DNA from: Pachypanchax playfairii
Taxonomy: Eukaryota > Chordata > Actinopteri > Cyprinodontiformes > Aplocheilidae
Direction: 5' to 3'
Assembly: GCA_006937955.1 (NCBI GenBank)
Contig: SSNP01000015.1
Location: 989,851 to 1,053,850, forward strand
DNA: 64,000 bases
The notes below the pieces were generated by a model. It was given only the letters and a program-made list of their open reading frames with translations. It was not told the DNA's origin and did not search any database. Made by a program: the position numbers and the translations under genes. The number at the start of each line of letters is the position of its first letter. Position 1 is the stretch's first letter. Positions 23,001 through 35,670 of this stretch are shown here, in pieces.

Positions 23001-26000
23001 CACACATTCCTGCTACATTCTACACGCTGAGGAGTTGCTTCCATAAAAAAACTAAGACAGGGACCTGTTAAAGTTTCATCAAGCACACCAAACAACAGTT
23101 TGAAACTGCTGTCTATATTCTAATTAATGCTAAGAAAAGAGAAAAACTGATTTAAGACAGCTGCTGAAACCAGACGCCACGCTGTGTTTATTCTGTCTCT
23201 GTTTGCGACATTTTCACTGTCTGCCGTCTTTCCTCCTTCCCAGCGTCCATTCCCATGACCTCGTTACTGACACCAGACTGTGGCTCATCGTTTATCTGAA
23301 CAAATTGTACTTCCTGATCGTTTGCACCGAGCTGGACTGGAACCAGAACAGAACCAGTTCAATTGATCTCTCACTACCGGTGTGCTCTTCTAATGACTTT
23401 AGCTGTTGTACCTTAACGGCGCCGATTTGTTCCTTGCGAAACCTCTCGAGTGGTGAGATCAATACGTCATCTGCATTCTGGATCTGAGAGGAAAAATAAT
23501 AGAGAGTTTAGTGTGTTGCAACACAGATCCAAATTTTTTAAAGAATTTCTAAGTTAGTATCCCATGAGAGCTGCAGCTGAAATGTCAGTGTTAAAGTTCA
23601 AGTAGATTTGAACTCTGGTCAGAAGATGAATGACGTTTTCCCCCAAAAACGTTCCTTCAATGACTAATAATAAGAAAATTTATCATTAAAACCATTAGAA
23701 ATATGTCAGATTTTGCTTAGTCTAAAGTAGTAATTAATTTAATTGGTGGTTTATTACTAATGATTCAGAACAGCTAAAAACAACAAACCATACACATAAA
23801 ATGCATCCATTCATTTTCCATAACCACCTGTTCCCTTCAGGGTCGTGGGGGGGGCTGGTCGTTGGGTGAAAGACGCAGTTAGACCCTGGACAGGTCACCA
23901 CATTGGGACAAACAACCATTTACACACACACTCTCATCTTGAGTCAGTTTAGAGTCACTAGTTAACCCAACACGCATGTTTCTGGTATGTAGGAGGAAAG
24001 TTACTCATCCACACAGAAAGATCCCTACTGGGATTCGAACCCAGAACCTTCTTGCTCCAAGATAAAAGTTCTAATCAACTGCACCACCGCGCAGACACTT
24101 ATTACTGTATCTCTCAGCACAACTGAGTATAGAGCAAACGCTATCAGTTATCTGTGAATTAGTAGATACTTTATGAATCTATTGATGTTGGATATCAATA
24201 AAAATGTAGATACATATAGAGGACAAACACTATTCAATCTTTTCTGTTGGTTTAGACTAAATAAATAGTTGTAATATAGACAATCCCTTCAATCCTGGTG
24301 CTTCACCTCAACATTAATTGTAGGAAACTCCCCCTGATAGTTTTTGTGTAAATGTGAAGATGAACAAACACAAAGGAAGTGACTTGACTCAGTGTTTTTT
24401 AAAAAAATGTGTAGAAACTTTGATATTATTCTCGCAGCTGTACAGTCAGAATAAGAAACTTCTGACTCAGTTTTGAAATTGGGTCAGTCAAATTTAAACA
24501 TCAAGTTGTTATCAAATCTCTTATGTTTAAATGAAGCTCTTTACTCATGGCTCTATAAATTACACACATCTATCTAGTTTCGTTCTGTGTGGTTGACTGT
24601 AAATATCCACCATCACTTTCACTTCAAGTGTTCACAGGGCTGGAAGAAAAGTTTACCGTCTTTGTAATGTGGAGTGTTTTCAACACGTCACGATAAGCAG
24701 AGTGAAACCTAAAACTGAGAGACTATTGGGCATTATCAAGTTTCAACAATAGTTCTTTCAGGCTGGACAGCCAAGTATTTCATAAGAACCTATTTTCTGG
24801 GAAAAACCTTTAATAATCACGATGTTCTTAGGAGTTCAGAACCATCAAAGAGTTGCACTTTTTGTTAAAGCGAGTGGAAAAGCAGAAAATCAAAATACAC
24901 ACAGAAAGAGTGAAACACACACCCACACACACACAGAACCCTTTTAAAGATTTTCCCAGGCAGCCGGGCTGTGCTCAGTCTCACAGGGGAATTGCCAGAA
25001 TAGGTTCCACATGGTTCCTGTACAACCAGACCATGCACACAGCCACAAAGCCAAACACACTCTCACACAAGGGCCTATACATAAACGTAGCATACTATGC
25101 ACATCTATTACAAATGTTCAGCATTGGGCCAGATTCCAGTCACTCCCTAAAAAGGCCTCTAACTTATGGGGAGCCTTTAAGTCAAAGAGACGTTTCCCAG
25201 ATGACTGTGGTGTGCACAATGCAGCTGGCACAAAGTTAACACTACCAATGTGTGAGGCAGACTTGTGGGAAAACCAGACCACAAACCCGAGGAAGTGAGT
25301 GTGGAGTGTTTAGTGACAGTGACTGAAAAGGAGTCAGCCAAATATTAACTCACATTTTAATCAGACTGCAGCTTGAAGGTAAGAACTAAAATAACAACAA
25401 AAAACAATACATATAAAGCAGCAACAAAAAACTCAAGGAAACATGGAGAACAGTGTTTTTGTTTAGCAGAAATGTAACCATTAACATATAAAAATGAACG
25501 ACATGTCTGCGGTCTAGTTCTGTTAAACTACAGTGAATCAATAATATCTCATTTACAGGAGTTATCATGTTATATGTTTGGAACTACATTTTTTTTATTT
25601 GAGATGCGGGGATGACCCAATCATGATATTTTTTTAAATATCAAAAAACAAATTAAATAACATTTAAATTTAATACACACAACAGCAAAGTGAGAACTAT
25701 GTGAATCAATAGATTGAAAAAAACAATCTGAGGTGTATTTTATTTTGACATGGGGGGGGGGCGGGACCTAAAACCTTTACTGCAGCCAGCCACTAGGGGG
25801 ATTTTGTTTTGTTGCCATGTTCCTGTGTCCATATGCTATATGTTGATGGATTTAACGACATGAAACGTGTCATGGTTAATATCAATTTTATAATTTCAAT
25901 TTGTATCATAAACCAGATTTTAGCTTTTCATGCTACTAGTGTAAACATACAATAACTCAAAAAGGCAGAATTATGNTTATATTTTTTTCTGTTTTTAAAT

Positions 26001-29000
26001 ACATTAACTATAACTATTACTATTGGGGGAATTCCCTCTTCATCAAAATAATTGCTTAAATTTCAGCTATTTGTTCAAAAATTCATTCCATTTTTCCAGC
26101 AACAAACTGAATAAAAAGGACAGATTTCTCATTAGAAACATGATCAACATGAGTCTATATTCATTTCTGACCCTTTTTTTTAACCCAACTCAAGCTTTAT
26201 TTATAAAGCACCTTTCAGGCACAGAGTGAACAACAAGGAGCTGCACAGGACAATAAAAACAATAAAAATGATCAAATTAGCAGAAGAATAAAATCCAAAC
26301 AGAAGTAAAAGAACGAATAAAACATACAAATTACAATTTTTGGCCAGCAGAAAAGGTAAAGTCAAACAAAAATGTCTAACCCTAACCCTACCCCACCTGT
26401 TAACTGCGCTGATCAGTACAAAAATTAGCAGTTGAGGCCTAAAACCCTCAAACTACCTTCAAAGGTCTGGGGTTTCTCCTCCCAGCTGACCAGAGTAATC
26501 TTTTTAAACTGCAACAAAACTGTGTAAAGTTTAATAAGAATAAAATATTAATTTTTATAAACTCTGCTCATTGGTACTTAGTTTACACGAGTTTCCCTCA
26601 CCAGTCGTTTTCTTTCCTCCTCCATGGTGCTTAAGAGCTGAGAGAACTCCTTCAAGGACTGAGCTGCAGGAGAAATCCCCCCCCCCAAAAAAAATCTTGT
26701 TAAGTCTGGTCATATCACACACTGCGTAGTCTCAACTACTAGCTGTCCAACATGCTCTGATATCAGACAGTTTGGTATGTTTTGTCTCACCTATATTGAT
26801 CTCATCATCAGTCTCAGCATCTCCAATGCATTCAAACTGGAACTCTTGCAGAGACTGAGAGAAACGCTGAACTGCAAGAGAAAGACCTGAGAGAACAAAA
26901 CATAATCAGACTGTCAGTATAATTTCACAATCTGCACCTATTGGTGTAATTGCTGTACTGTAACATAATGCTCCCATTTCCCTGCAAGCAACATTCATTT
27001 CCTGCATTAAATTATTAATATATTTTCCTATAATATGCTAATGTTTTATCCAAATCATGAAGTGTCAAAGTCTGATGTAACTGAGCTTCCACACCCTGCA
27101 ATAAAAAGCTGTTTGACGAGCATAAACACTTGACTGAATTCTCTCATTCACACCTTCACTGTTCTGTAACACAGTTTCTAATGAACCACTGCAGGGTAAG
27201 TTATAAACAAAACAATTACAATGTAATTCAGTTATCATCTGAATCATCAGATCATTGGATTTTACTTTGGTTTGGAGTCTGTAAAACAAGAGAACTGAAA
27301 ACAACAACATCTCTTACACTGGAAACACAAGTGAGAATAGAGTCATACCAGTTCTTACAGACTGGTGATCGAAACTCATTATTTACTATCAGGAATATCA
27401 GTTAATATTATGAAGAGCACTTAACTGTTTCTTGCAATGCAATAAACAGTTTATAACAGTTTAGCTTGGACTAAATATGCTGCTATTAAAACAGTAAATA
27501 TGTTTTAGGAAAAATGACTGATATCTGAGGTCCCAGAAGCTTCATGTTCAGGTAGGAACAGAATATTTCTACTGATGATTTTAACCTGCAGGCCAGCTGA
27601 AGATCCGCCTCCTTCACTGTCAGCTGATAAAAACAACACACCTGTTGGCTAATTCAAGTGGAAAAGTTGGCTCTCAGTGTGTCCAATCTTTGGTCTGTAC
27701 TGTATATTATATACACATTATGACGTAAACAGAAATCTTTTTAAAGACAGGAACTTTGAAATAATTGCTATTGTGAATGTAAAGGCCTGATTTAAACTAA
27801 AAACTAATTAAATAATCAGGCTGTTCATCTGATAATTTTGTGCATCTATAACAGGTGCAAGTTAGGGTTTTGCACACCCTTCTAATTCACAAAGGAACAT
27901 TTATACTTAATATTTTTTTGCTGCCAGCCAATCAGCATCTCTCACTGGTGTAGTATGTTCACATTTAAATGAAGTATTGTACAAGCGTTAAAAGGAAAGC
28001 AAGTCAAAGTTTAACACACACTACTACTAGTTTAAAAAGGTGTCAGATCATAGAAACTGGTGTTGTCCGTCTCTAGAGGTCACAAATGAGAGACGGGGTT
28101 ACACCAGGACAAATTGCTGCCGTTTTATGTTCATAATAAAAAGCTTTATGATCTCAAACTTCAGTGCAGATGGTGCTGGAGGTTAAAGTGAAGCCACTGT
28201 AATTACTTTGAGTGATGATTATATGAATTGGTGCTTTCAAGCACAATAAAAATGTCTGAGCTGTTGTTGTGTTTGTTTATTATAACAAATGCAGGCAGAC
28301 GGCAAAACAGGCCTTATAAATAAAACGCTGCAAATATAAACAGTTACTAGATACTAGTTTTGTTATAGATGATATTTAGGGTTTTTTTGGCATAAAACCC
28401 CATTCCAGAAAAGTTGGGATGCTGTTTATTGTTTGAATAAAAAGCAAATGCAATGATTTGCAAATAATATATACCCAATTTATTCCCATTGAGACATAAA
28501 TAACATATCAAATGCTGAAACTCAGTTACTTTCACATTTCATAACAAATATTTGCTCATTTTGAATTTAATGGCAGCAACGCATCTCATTAAAATTGGGA
28601 CGAGATGATGTTTATCATTGTTTAGCAGCCGATCTTCTTCTAACATCTGCCTGTAAACATCTGTGAAGAGAGGAGACCAGCTGTTGGAGTTTCTCAAAAT
28701 GGTTTGAGAGTGTTTAGAGTTAAAACGAAAGGAAAACAGCAGAAATGTCAGTGGAAAGCTGATGCAGACAGCTTTGGTTTTATTACCAAACAGAAAATAT
28801 GAGGTGGCTTCAAAAGGATTTTTTTTGGAGGCACAAACATAAAGATGATGAGCTGGCAAGGAGAGAAGAATGTCAGCAACTAGGAAAGAGCAAGAGATGC
28901 AACTGATTTCTCACAGTAATGTGAGAGAATTATTAGAAAGTTTAACTTTTTTATTCATTAATGACACAAGCTTTAGTAAACTCTGCACATTTATACAAAA

Positions 29001-30523
29001 TAATAACTCAAGCCAAATATTATAATGAATCTGGATGCACTGCTCCCTGTTTTCTTAAATAGGTAATAACGAAGTCACAAATATTGCAGTTAAACAAGTT
29101 TTCATTAATACTTGTGTGAAATATTTTAATAATCATTAGATGTTTGCATTACTAAAGCAAACTGAAACTTCAACATAATTAAAGTAAGTTAATATTAGTA
29201 ACTCTACAACATAATGTATGACCTTTCAATAAGTAAGCACAAACCAATAAGAAAAGAGAAACCCCGAAGCTTTCCAGTGAGTTAGTTAGCTAACCTGATT
29301 GCTGCAGGTTAAAATTCACTCCATTAGCCTGTAACTATTATGTTTCTGCAAATACGTCAATGTATAACAACGTACACAAAGTACACAGAATCCTTCAATT
29401 GACCCAAGATTTTCTTTAAGAAAACTTTCAAATTCTTCATTAAATCTTTTTTTTCTTAGTTCAGTATGTGCAAATTACTGACTATACCCTAATGTTAGTA
29501 TTTTAACATTATTATGCATCATGTCTCACACATCAATCTAAAAGGATAAAATCTATTTTGTAAAAGTAGTTAACCAAAACCAACCACATCAGAAATCACA
29601 ATATAATTTATTATGACTTATTCACATGGCCCATAAAATACATCCATTTAGTGATTGCTGATAATAATTGTGCAATTACTGCTTAATACAATAGCAGATT
29701 TAAATTAGGTTCTTTATAGAAACAGACGTTATGATAATAATTACTACTCGGTGTGGAAAATAGTACAGAATAGTTTTAACAGATTGTACTTATGAACACT
29801 ATTTGAGTATAGAGTACTGTGCAAAAGTTTTAGGCAGTAGAAACAAATCTAAATGAAATCAATATTTGTGGAGAGCAGCTGTAACTTTAATATTTACACG
29901 TTTGTCTCATCAGAACAGCTGGAGCCCAGAAAATCCCAGATTTTGTGCAACCAACACTGTTTAGAAGGAAACTGATGTTCACAGCACATATTGATGTGAT
30001 TCACATTTTTAAATGGATGAAAAATAAATAATTTATACTTGTCAAATCATTCTCATACAGTTCTGTAAATATGAAAGACTTCCAGCTTCTAGTGTTCTGG
30101 AAAATCCTGGAATAAGAGACGCGGTCATTCAGTCCAAACACAGTTAAATGAATGCAAAGGCACAAAAACTGACACGCAGGATCGATAAGTTATGATCAGC
30201 TCAAGACAATTTGTAGGTAATATTTCACACATTTCACTCTAAAAGACCAAACAAACGTGTAGACACCTGAGTTTAAAAAACAGATTGATTAGCTGTGATT
30301 GATCAGAAAGCTTCCTGTTCTCACACCGTGCTAATGTTAACTAACGCTCACAAATATCCAAAAACTTACTTCTGAGGGCAGATATGAGCATGTTTCCATC
30401 TTTGATGAGGTCTTTTATAAACCTGTTGGTGCGCTCCAGCTCGATTTCATGGCACTGCAGCCGCTCTCTGAACTCAGGACTGTCCAGCAAAGAATCACTG
30501 AACTCCAGCGTCGGGAGCCCCAT
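14462..30523 (-). CDS. arhgap42: Rho GTPase-activating protein 42 (ARHGAP42/GRAF3), complete
   Basis: Inactivates RhoA by stimulating GTP hydrolysis; in mammals expressed in smooth muscle. Exons, 5' to 3': 30523-30370, 26886-26791, 26663-26602, 23483-23412, 22297-22196, 22109-21999, 21452-21348, 20091-19962, 19854-19754, 18879-18770, 18659-18581, 18479-18440, 18350-18288, 18191-18117, 18020-17936, 17851-17793, 17245-17140, 16984-16825, 16741-16591, 16214-15564, 15451-15301, 15122-15051, 14957-14878, 14550-14462: 2904 nt, 967 aa plus stop. BAR domain at about 1-245 (starts MGLPTLEFSDSLLDSPEF), PH about 268-374 (TMEGYLYIQEKR), RhoGAP about 388-570 with arginine finger in LGLYRTGG and conserved Asn in MTVSNLGMIFGP, a Ser-rich linker (mostly the 651-nt exon), and SH3 at the end (ALYSCEAEHSHELSFPQG, then ENYITYV). 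The acceptor of the 16984 exon is unusual (separate entry). GRAF1 and GRAF2 are paralogues; the N-terminus and neighbourhood fit GRAF3. Confidence 0.95.
16987..17039. repeat. (CA)n microsatellite abutting an arhgap42 splice acceptor
   Basis: About 26 uninterrupted CA dinucleotides on the plus strand. On the transcribed strand this is (UG)n running straight into the UAG acceptor of the exon that starts at 16984, so it replaces the normal polypyrimidine tract. Confidence 0.95.
19604..19690. repeat. Dispersed repeat fragment (copy 1 of 2), arhgap42 intron
   Basis: Contains 'gacatggagggggcgggac', 'ttaaaacct', and 'gcagccagccactag..gg'-type sequence that recurs at 25745-25815. A SINE-like or degraded element end is likely; no class assigned. 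Confidence 0.5.
23797..24105 (-). mobile_element. tRNA-derived SINE-like repeat, arhgap42 intron
   Basis: Reverse-oriented fish SINE: tail side 'ccattcattttccataacc', core 'accctggacaggtcacca', then the tRNA-like head whose B-box complement 'gggattcgaaccc' lies at about 24032 and 'gcaccaccgcgcagaca' at the end. A related core fragment in the other orientation is at 62640-62710. Confidence 0.65.
25735..25815. repeat. Dispersed repeat fragment (copy 2 of 2), arhgap42 intron
   Basis: 'Gacatgggggggggggcggg', 'acctaaaacct', and 'gcagccagccactaggggg' match the copy at 19604-19690 in the same orientation. Single unresolved base N at 25976 lies just downstream. Confidence 0.5.
28385..28920. mobile_element. 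Degraded DNA-transposon-like repeat, arhgap42 intron 1
   Basis: Begins 'accccattccagaaaagttg' followed by 'ggatgctg', then 'gcaatgatttgcaaat' and 'tgctcattttgaatttaatg', 'gcagcaac..', a combination repeated in fish genomes. Diverged relatives lie at 47775-48075 (same orientation) and about 58160-58260 (opposite). I believe it is a non-autonomous hAT-like element, but class is not proven by the sequence here. Confidence 0.5.
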
Positions 30524-31264
30524 CGAGAGAAACTCAACACTCACCGCTAATACACGACTAAAGCAAGACGTTTTCTCTGTTCTGTGTTGAATGTACTCAA
30601 AGAAACCTGGTCGTTAGTTTCCTCCAAATCCTTTAAAAAAATCCCTTTGTCGCTTCTTTTTTCCACACAACTTCCGGACACTCAGCGCGTTCACGACGTC
30701 GGGCAGCTTATTTTACTTAAGAAAAACAACACTGCAATCAAATATAGGTTCGTTTGGACTTACTAGTATCTTTCAAACTGAAACAGAAGCGATTAAGAGT
30801 CAGAGGATAAAAGAAAAGTTAGTAAAATTTGAACGCATGGAAAATACAGCCGATCGATGAAGAAGCTACTTTTCCCACTTATGGCACTAACCGACGGCTT
30901 GTTACTATGGGAACGGGAGACTCCTGCTGGCCTGTGCAGAAATCAGGGTAAACGTAAAAAATAAAAAAAAAACACTAAAAACATTATATTAAATCAAGTT
31001 AATTGGAAATAAATAAAGCTAGGTTTATTTCTAGAACGTATGTATTAAAACAATAAATTTAAAAGGCTATGTTTGTTGAAAAAATGAGTATTTAAATGAA
31101 AATTCAAGTTACATCCTTTTAAAATTTTAACTTTATTGTTCAATTTTGCTTAAAGTTTTTAGAGCAGTACAATATTTATATTTTCCATCCATCCATGTCT
31201 AATTTTTAAACGCTTTTAGTTTTTATTTTTAAATATTGTTTACTTTTGTTTTCTCTGTTTTGTA

Positions 31265-31590
31265 ATGTAACTGTGGTGTAGGACCCAATGTGCAGCAGGC
31301 AGGCAGGTAAAAACCCAAACAAACAGAAACCCATGACCAACTGAACAGGATCAGGCATGAAGCATGACATAAACACATGAATACAGAGACTTGATTACTG
31401 ACACAGAACAGCTGAGCGATTGTTCAGGTGAGTGTGGGCGTGGAAGACCAATCAGAGGAGCAGAGGGAAAGGTAATGACTGTTAGGCTTTTATGACTAAA
31501 AACAACCAGCGAGATCTGTAGAAATGAAAATTAAGCTGGGGAAACTAAACTGGAATAAAAAAGCCGCAAAACAAATAAAAATCTGTGACA
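31265..31590 (-). mobile_element. LTR-like dispersed repeat fragment
   Basis: Reverse orientation of an 'ATTGGTCTTCCACGCCCACAC...CACCTGAACAATCGCTCAGCTG...GGGTCCTACACC' style sequence, similar in organisation to the insertion in trpc6 intron 2. Low-confidence class. Confidence 0.35.
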
Positions 31591-31844
31591 TGTTATTATC
31601 AGTGGATTTGGGTCATCTTGTTTGCAGGTATGCTGCAGAGTTTTTGGTGGGTGTATTCTGTTAGTTGTAGATTTCTGTAGTCTTCCACTAGACGTTGAGA
31701 TCTTTAATGTCCAACAGCTTGTGGTTTGAGATCCAAACCTGTGTCATTGACGAGGATTTTCTTTGTTTTCCCTTCTAAATCAGCTTGAATACAGGTAAGT
31801 TCATCAATGTATAATTAAATTAGAATTTATTATTATTCTAAATG

Positions 31845-31931
31845 TGTGAGTGGGTGAATGACAAACTGTAGTGTAAAGCCCTTTGGGAGTCATCTGAAAA
31901 TGTGCGATATAAGTACATATCATTTACCATA
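31845..31931 (+). mobile_element. SINE 3' tail fragment
   Basis: 'gagtgggtgaatgacaaact', 'gtagtgtaaagccctttggg', then 'gcgatataagtacatatcat', 'ttacca'. This is the standard tail of a fish tRNA-SINE whose body is seen in reverse at 40480-40712. Confidence 0.6.
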
Positions 31932-33989
31932 ATTGTTTTTAACAGCAGACTTTGACCTGACAGAGCAGGTAAAGTACAAATGAATTAACTAGGGCCGCAT
32001 TCCATTATGGGAGGTTCTTCCTGTAAACATATTTCACTGAACAATTGGCACACACTTTCTAGCACACCTGTCAAAATGTCTTCCATGAAACAAGCCTATT
32101 AAATTTCAAATATGCAACAGGTAATCATTATAATGGGAATTAATTTCTTTGATGTCAGTTAAAATGTCTTGGACCTTTAGGTGAGCATACAGAGGCAGAG
32201 TGCATTGCTGTGTGCTGTTGAAAAGCTCTGTGGAAACAAAACGAAAGACTGAATCACTTTCACTATTTTTACATTTGACTCAGTAAGTAATGAAACACGA
32301 CAGCTTAATTCACTTTGTCATCATCACTGTGCATCTCTTTTAACTCATCAGTGGAAAACACTTAGCTCAGAACTTCTATGTTTTATAGAACATCTTAAAA
32401 TGACCATCCTGTTTTAATTTAACTTTCACAGTGTCTCATGTTTCTTTTTAAATACAGCTGCCAGTGCTGATTCTAAGCTCTCCCTTGGTGATCCTGCTGT
32501 TTTATTGTCTAAGTTGGTTACGACTTCATGCACCATTCAGTGGAGGAGAATGAAACACCATGACTACTGTGGTACATAGTTTTAATAGCTCATTACACCC
32601 AGTGAGGAGAAATACTGACAGCGTAATGAAAAACTACCGACTTCTTGGTAGGCTGTACAATAAACCACGCGCTGACTTGTGGTATTTCTACTGGTAGCAA
32701 GTAGTTTTTTCACTTTAGAGTAATTTCTGCAGGTTTTGAGGTGGCAGGCATAAGAGATTTAGCTGCTGTTAACCCAAGAACCATTAGAAAACACCTTTAC
32801 TGTCACCAGGAATTCTTCTTGCAGGTAATACTCTCCTTACAGAAGTAAGATCTGTGACACATAATCTTCTGAAATCTGTTAATTTCATCTTTAATCGACT
32901 GATTTACTCTGATTTCAGGAGACTCACTGTTTAAAGCAGTAATGTTTCATGTGTCTTATTGTACATTCTCATAATCAGTGATAACAAGAAGAAACTATAA
33001 GAACAATTAAAGAAACAGAAAAATAAAATTCACAGACTTTCAGAACATTTTTGTCAGTCTAATGACAGTAGTACCTCTATAATATCAGCAACTTCTGAAA
33101 GCTCTACCTTTTCAACAGGTTTAGTACTTTCCGCTAAAACCTCCTGTACTAAACCAGGTGAGTGTCTTCCGCCCTCTGGTGGATGATTTAGGAACTACAT
33201 GATAATTATCATTGACATAATCCTAAATAATTTCATAATGAAATATAACATTTTATTATTCATATATTGCACACTAATAATGGAACAAACTGAATATTAT
33301 TGCCTACAGTTCACATATCAGGTTTTAAAGAGTTAATAAACAAGCTGAAAAATACTTTAATCAGAAATTGAAGGTTTTTTACAGCTTTTTTAACCTCATG
33401 TTTTTTTTATCTGCAAAAAATTCCAGATCATACCAAGATGTAAACACAGAGTCATAAATCATCGTTTATTTTGTTTTGAGAATAATTTTCAAAGATTGTG
33501 ATGAATGTTTTAGTTTTTGATTCTCACTTGTTTTTAGTCTACATTCTCCTGATTTTGCCAACAATTATCTATATTTAGATGGTAATATTTTGCAGTGTAT
33601 GCCTCACACACATAAACTCTGTACTTTTAGTCAACTTTAGACGTTTACAGTGTTTAATCAGTGAAGACGTATTGGCTAATGTAGAACATTAAAATGCATT
33701 TTATAGCTTTTAATCTCTGTTATGTAACATTACTAGTCTGTAAATTTAATTTGTGGTCAGGAGAAAATTTAGGATGACAGTTCAAATGAATAAAAGGCAA
33801 AATAGCTTCAAGTGTGAGCAATAAGAGACCACGCAACATCATCAGCTGTGAGCAGTAATCAATAGACAATAGAGATGAAGTCTCTGTATCAGAAGGATTA
33901 TCTTCCACTGTCCTCCTGCTACAGCAGGCAAACACCTGCATTTCCACAGCTGGACAACATCACCATCAACTCTGATGGATAACAGTTGG

Positions 33990-34345
33990 AACTGGAAATG
34001 CAACAGTGATGCCGTTTTTAGGAAAGGACAGAGCAAAATGGACTTCTGGAGGAAGTTCTGGTCCTGCAACGTCTGCAGCAAGATGTTGAAGATCTTCTAT
34101 AAGTCTGTTGTGGAGAGTGTGATCACACCTGCAGTCACATGTTGGGGGAGGAGCATCAGAGCAGGTGACATAAAGAGGTTCTGTTCTTCATCATTCTCTT
34201 CACGACACAGTAACTCAACAACAGAGTGTCTTCAAAGAAGCTTCTTTAGATCCAACATAAATGCTACATGAGATCCTTCCTGCCTAGACATAGAACAATC
34301 TACGTAGGATCCTTGAAGAATAAATGAGTTACTACAACGTCTAAT
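33990..34345 (+). mobile_element. LINE fragment, reverse-transcriptase C-terminal region (decayed)
   Basis: Translates in part to RKFWSCNVCSKMLKIFYKSV and VESVITPAVTCWGRSI, the conserved end of a CR1/L2/Rex1-type reverse-transcriptase polyprotein, followed by a diverged version of the C-terminus seen at 35400-35630. Several disruptions; a pseudogene. It keeps the residues directly upstream of TCWG that are missing in the copies at 34702 and 52795. Confidence 0.7.
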
Positions 34346-34701
34346 CTCCTCTTGGCAATTAATGAAATATATTTGAATTAAAATTTTCATGTGAGAGTTT
34401 TAGTTTTCCTTATCATCATGACCACAACAGAGCCCTGCGGCTCATTTCTCTGTGTTATGATTCACAGGATGGACTTTAGCACAGTGCAAAGAGAGGCTGA
34501 GCTACATGGAGCCCAACAGGCATGCTAACAGGCATGCTAACAGGCTGAGACTGGCTTCATCCAGATGGAACAACAAAACACCTGAGTGCTAATCTACAAG
34601 CACAGTCTTGTCAGGAAGAAAATTCACCCTCTGAAATATTTGGGGTGGTGAAGAATATATCAACTTGTCAAGCAAAATGCTTTTGATGAGTTCTTGTTTC
34701 C

Positions 34702-35670
34702 GGAATAGCGCTATAACTGGTGGCAGCTTGTTGGAGTAGCTCTGTGACTTGGCTAGCATTTGCTGGCATTTTTTTGTTCTTTTTGAGTGTTTCTTGATGG
34801 TTTTTTCTTCTGGAAATGTTTTCTGAATACTTTTCTTCTGATTTGGGTGCTGTGCTGATCGAGTTTTTTGCTGGATTTGTCACTTTTTTGCCACTTGTTA
34901 TGATGCGTAACCATGGCAACAAGAGACTTGTTTACAAGTAAGAGCAGCTAACTGACATTTCTAAGGCTGAAATAATCCTCAAATTGAAACTCTGGATCCC
35001 TGATGAGCTCAAAAGAAGAAGACATGGATGCAGAGCAGGAGCAAAGTGAAGAGAGAGAAAGAGGAAGTTTAAACCTTCACTTCCATCAGTCATATTGACA
35101 AATGTGAGATCTCTTTGCTAACAAAATGGATGAACTTTAAACTCTGTTGAAATGCAGCATCATGTGTTTCACTGAGACATGGCTAAAGGGACATATCCTG
35201 GACTCCAGTGTGTCTCTGTCTGTCTCTGTTCAAACAATACAGACAGACAGAGATTTGAAGAGGAGCGAAAAATGAAGAGGAGTTTGTCAGCTGATCACAT
35301 CTGCAGTTACCTGTTGGGGGCGGAGCATCAGAGTATGTGACACGAGGAGGCTAAACAGTTAGATATGGAGGACTGGTTCTGTCCTGGAGACTAAACTGTA
35401 GTCTCTTGAGTTGATTGTCCAAAGGAGGATGAAGAACATGATGGAAAACCCTCATCATCCTCTTCAGAACACAGTAACTCAACACCAGAGTGTCTTCAGT
35501 CAGAAGATTCTTCATAATCGGCTGCAGCACAGACCCCTACAGGAGATCCTTCCTGTCCACACCTAGAACCCTCTATGGCTCCCTGAAGAATAACTGAGCT
35601 ACAACAACACTTGAATTTCCCTTCGGGGATTAATAAAGTATTTTTGATTTGATTTGATTTGATTTGTTTG
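34702..35670 (+). mobile_element. Internally deleted LINE derivative, copy A (~970 bp)
   Basis: Order: 5' leader from GGAATAGCGCT, a pre-endonuclease segment, an endonuclease N-terminus (CSIMCFTETWLKGHILDSSV-like), then an abrupt join near 35283 to the reverse-transcriptase C-terminal tail (LITSAVTCWG...), and the 3' UTR 'cccttcggggattaataaag' with a (TTTGA)n tail. No intact ORF. The same ends and the same internal join occur in copy B (52795-54315). Confidence 0.75.

Noticed and set aside
26380..26396. Telomere-like 'ctaaccctaaccctacc'
   Set aside because: Only two repeat units in an ordinary intron; far too short to suggest an interstitial telomeric array.
34668..34922. 84-codon minus-strand ORF
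   Set aside because: Antisense of the LINE-derived element at 34702-35670.
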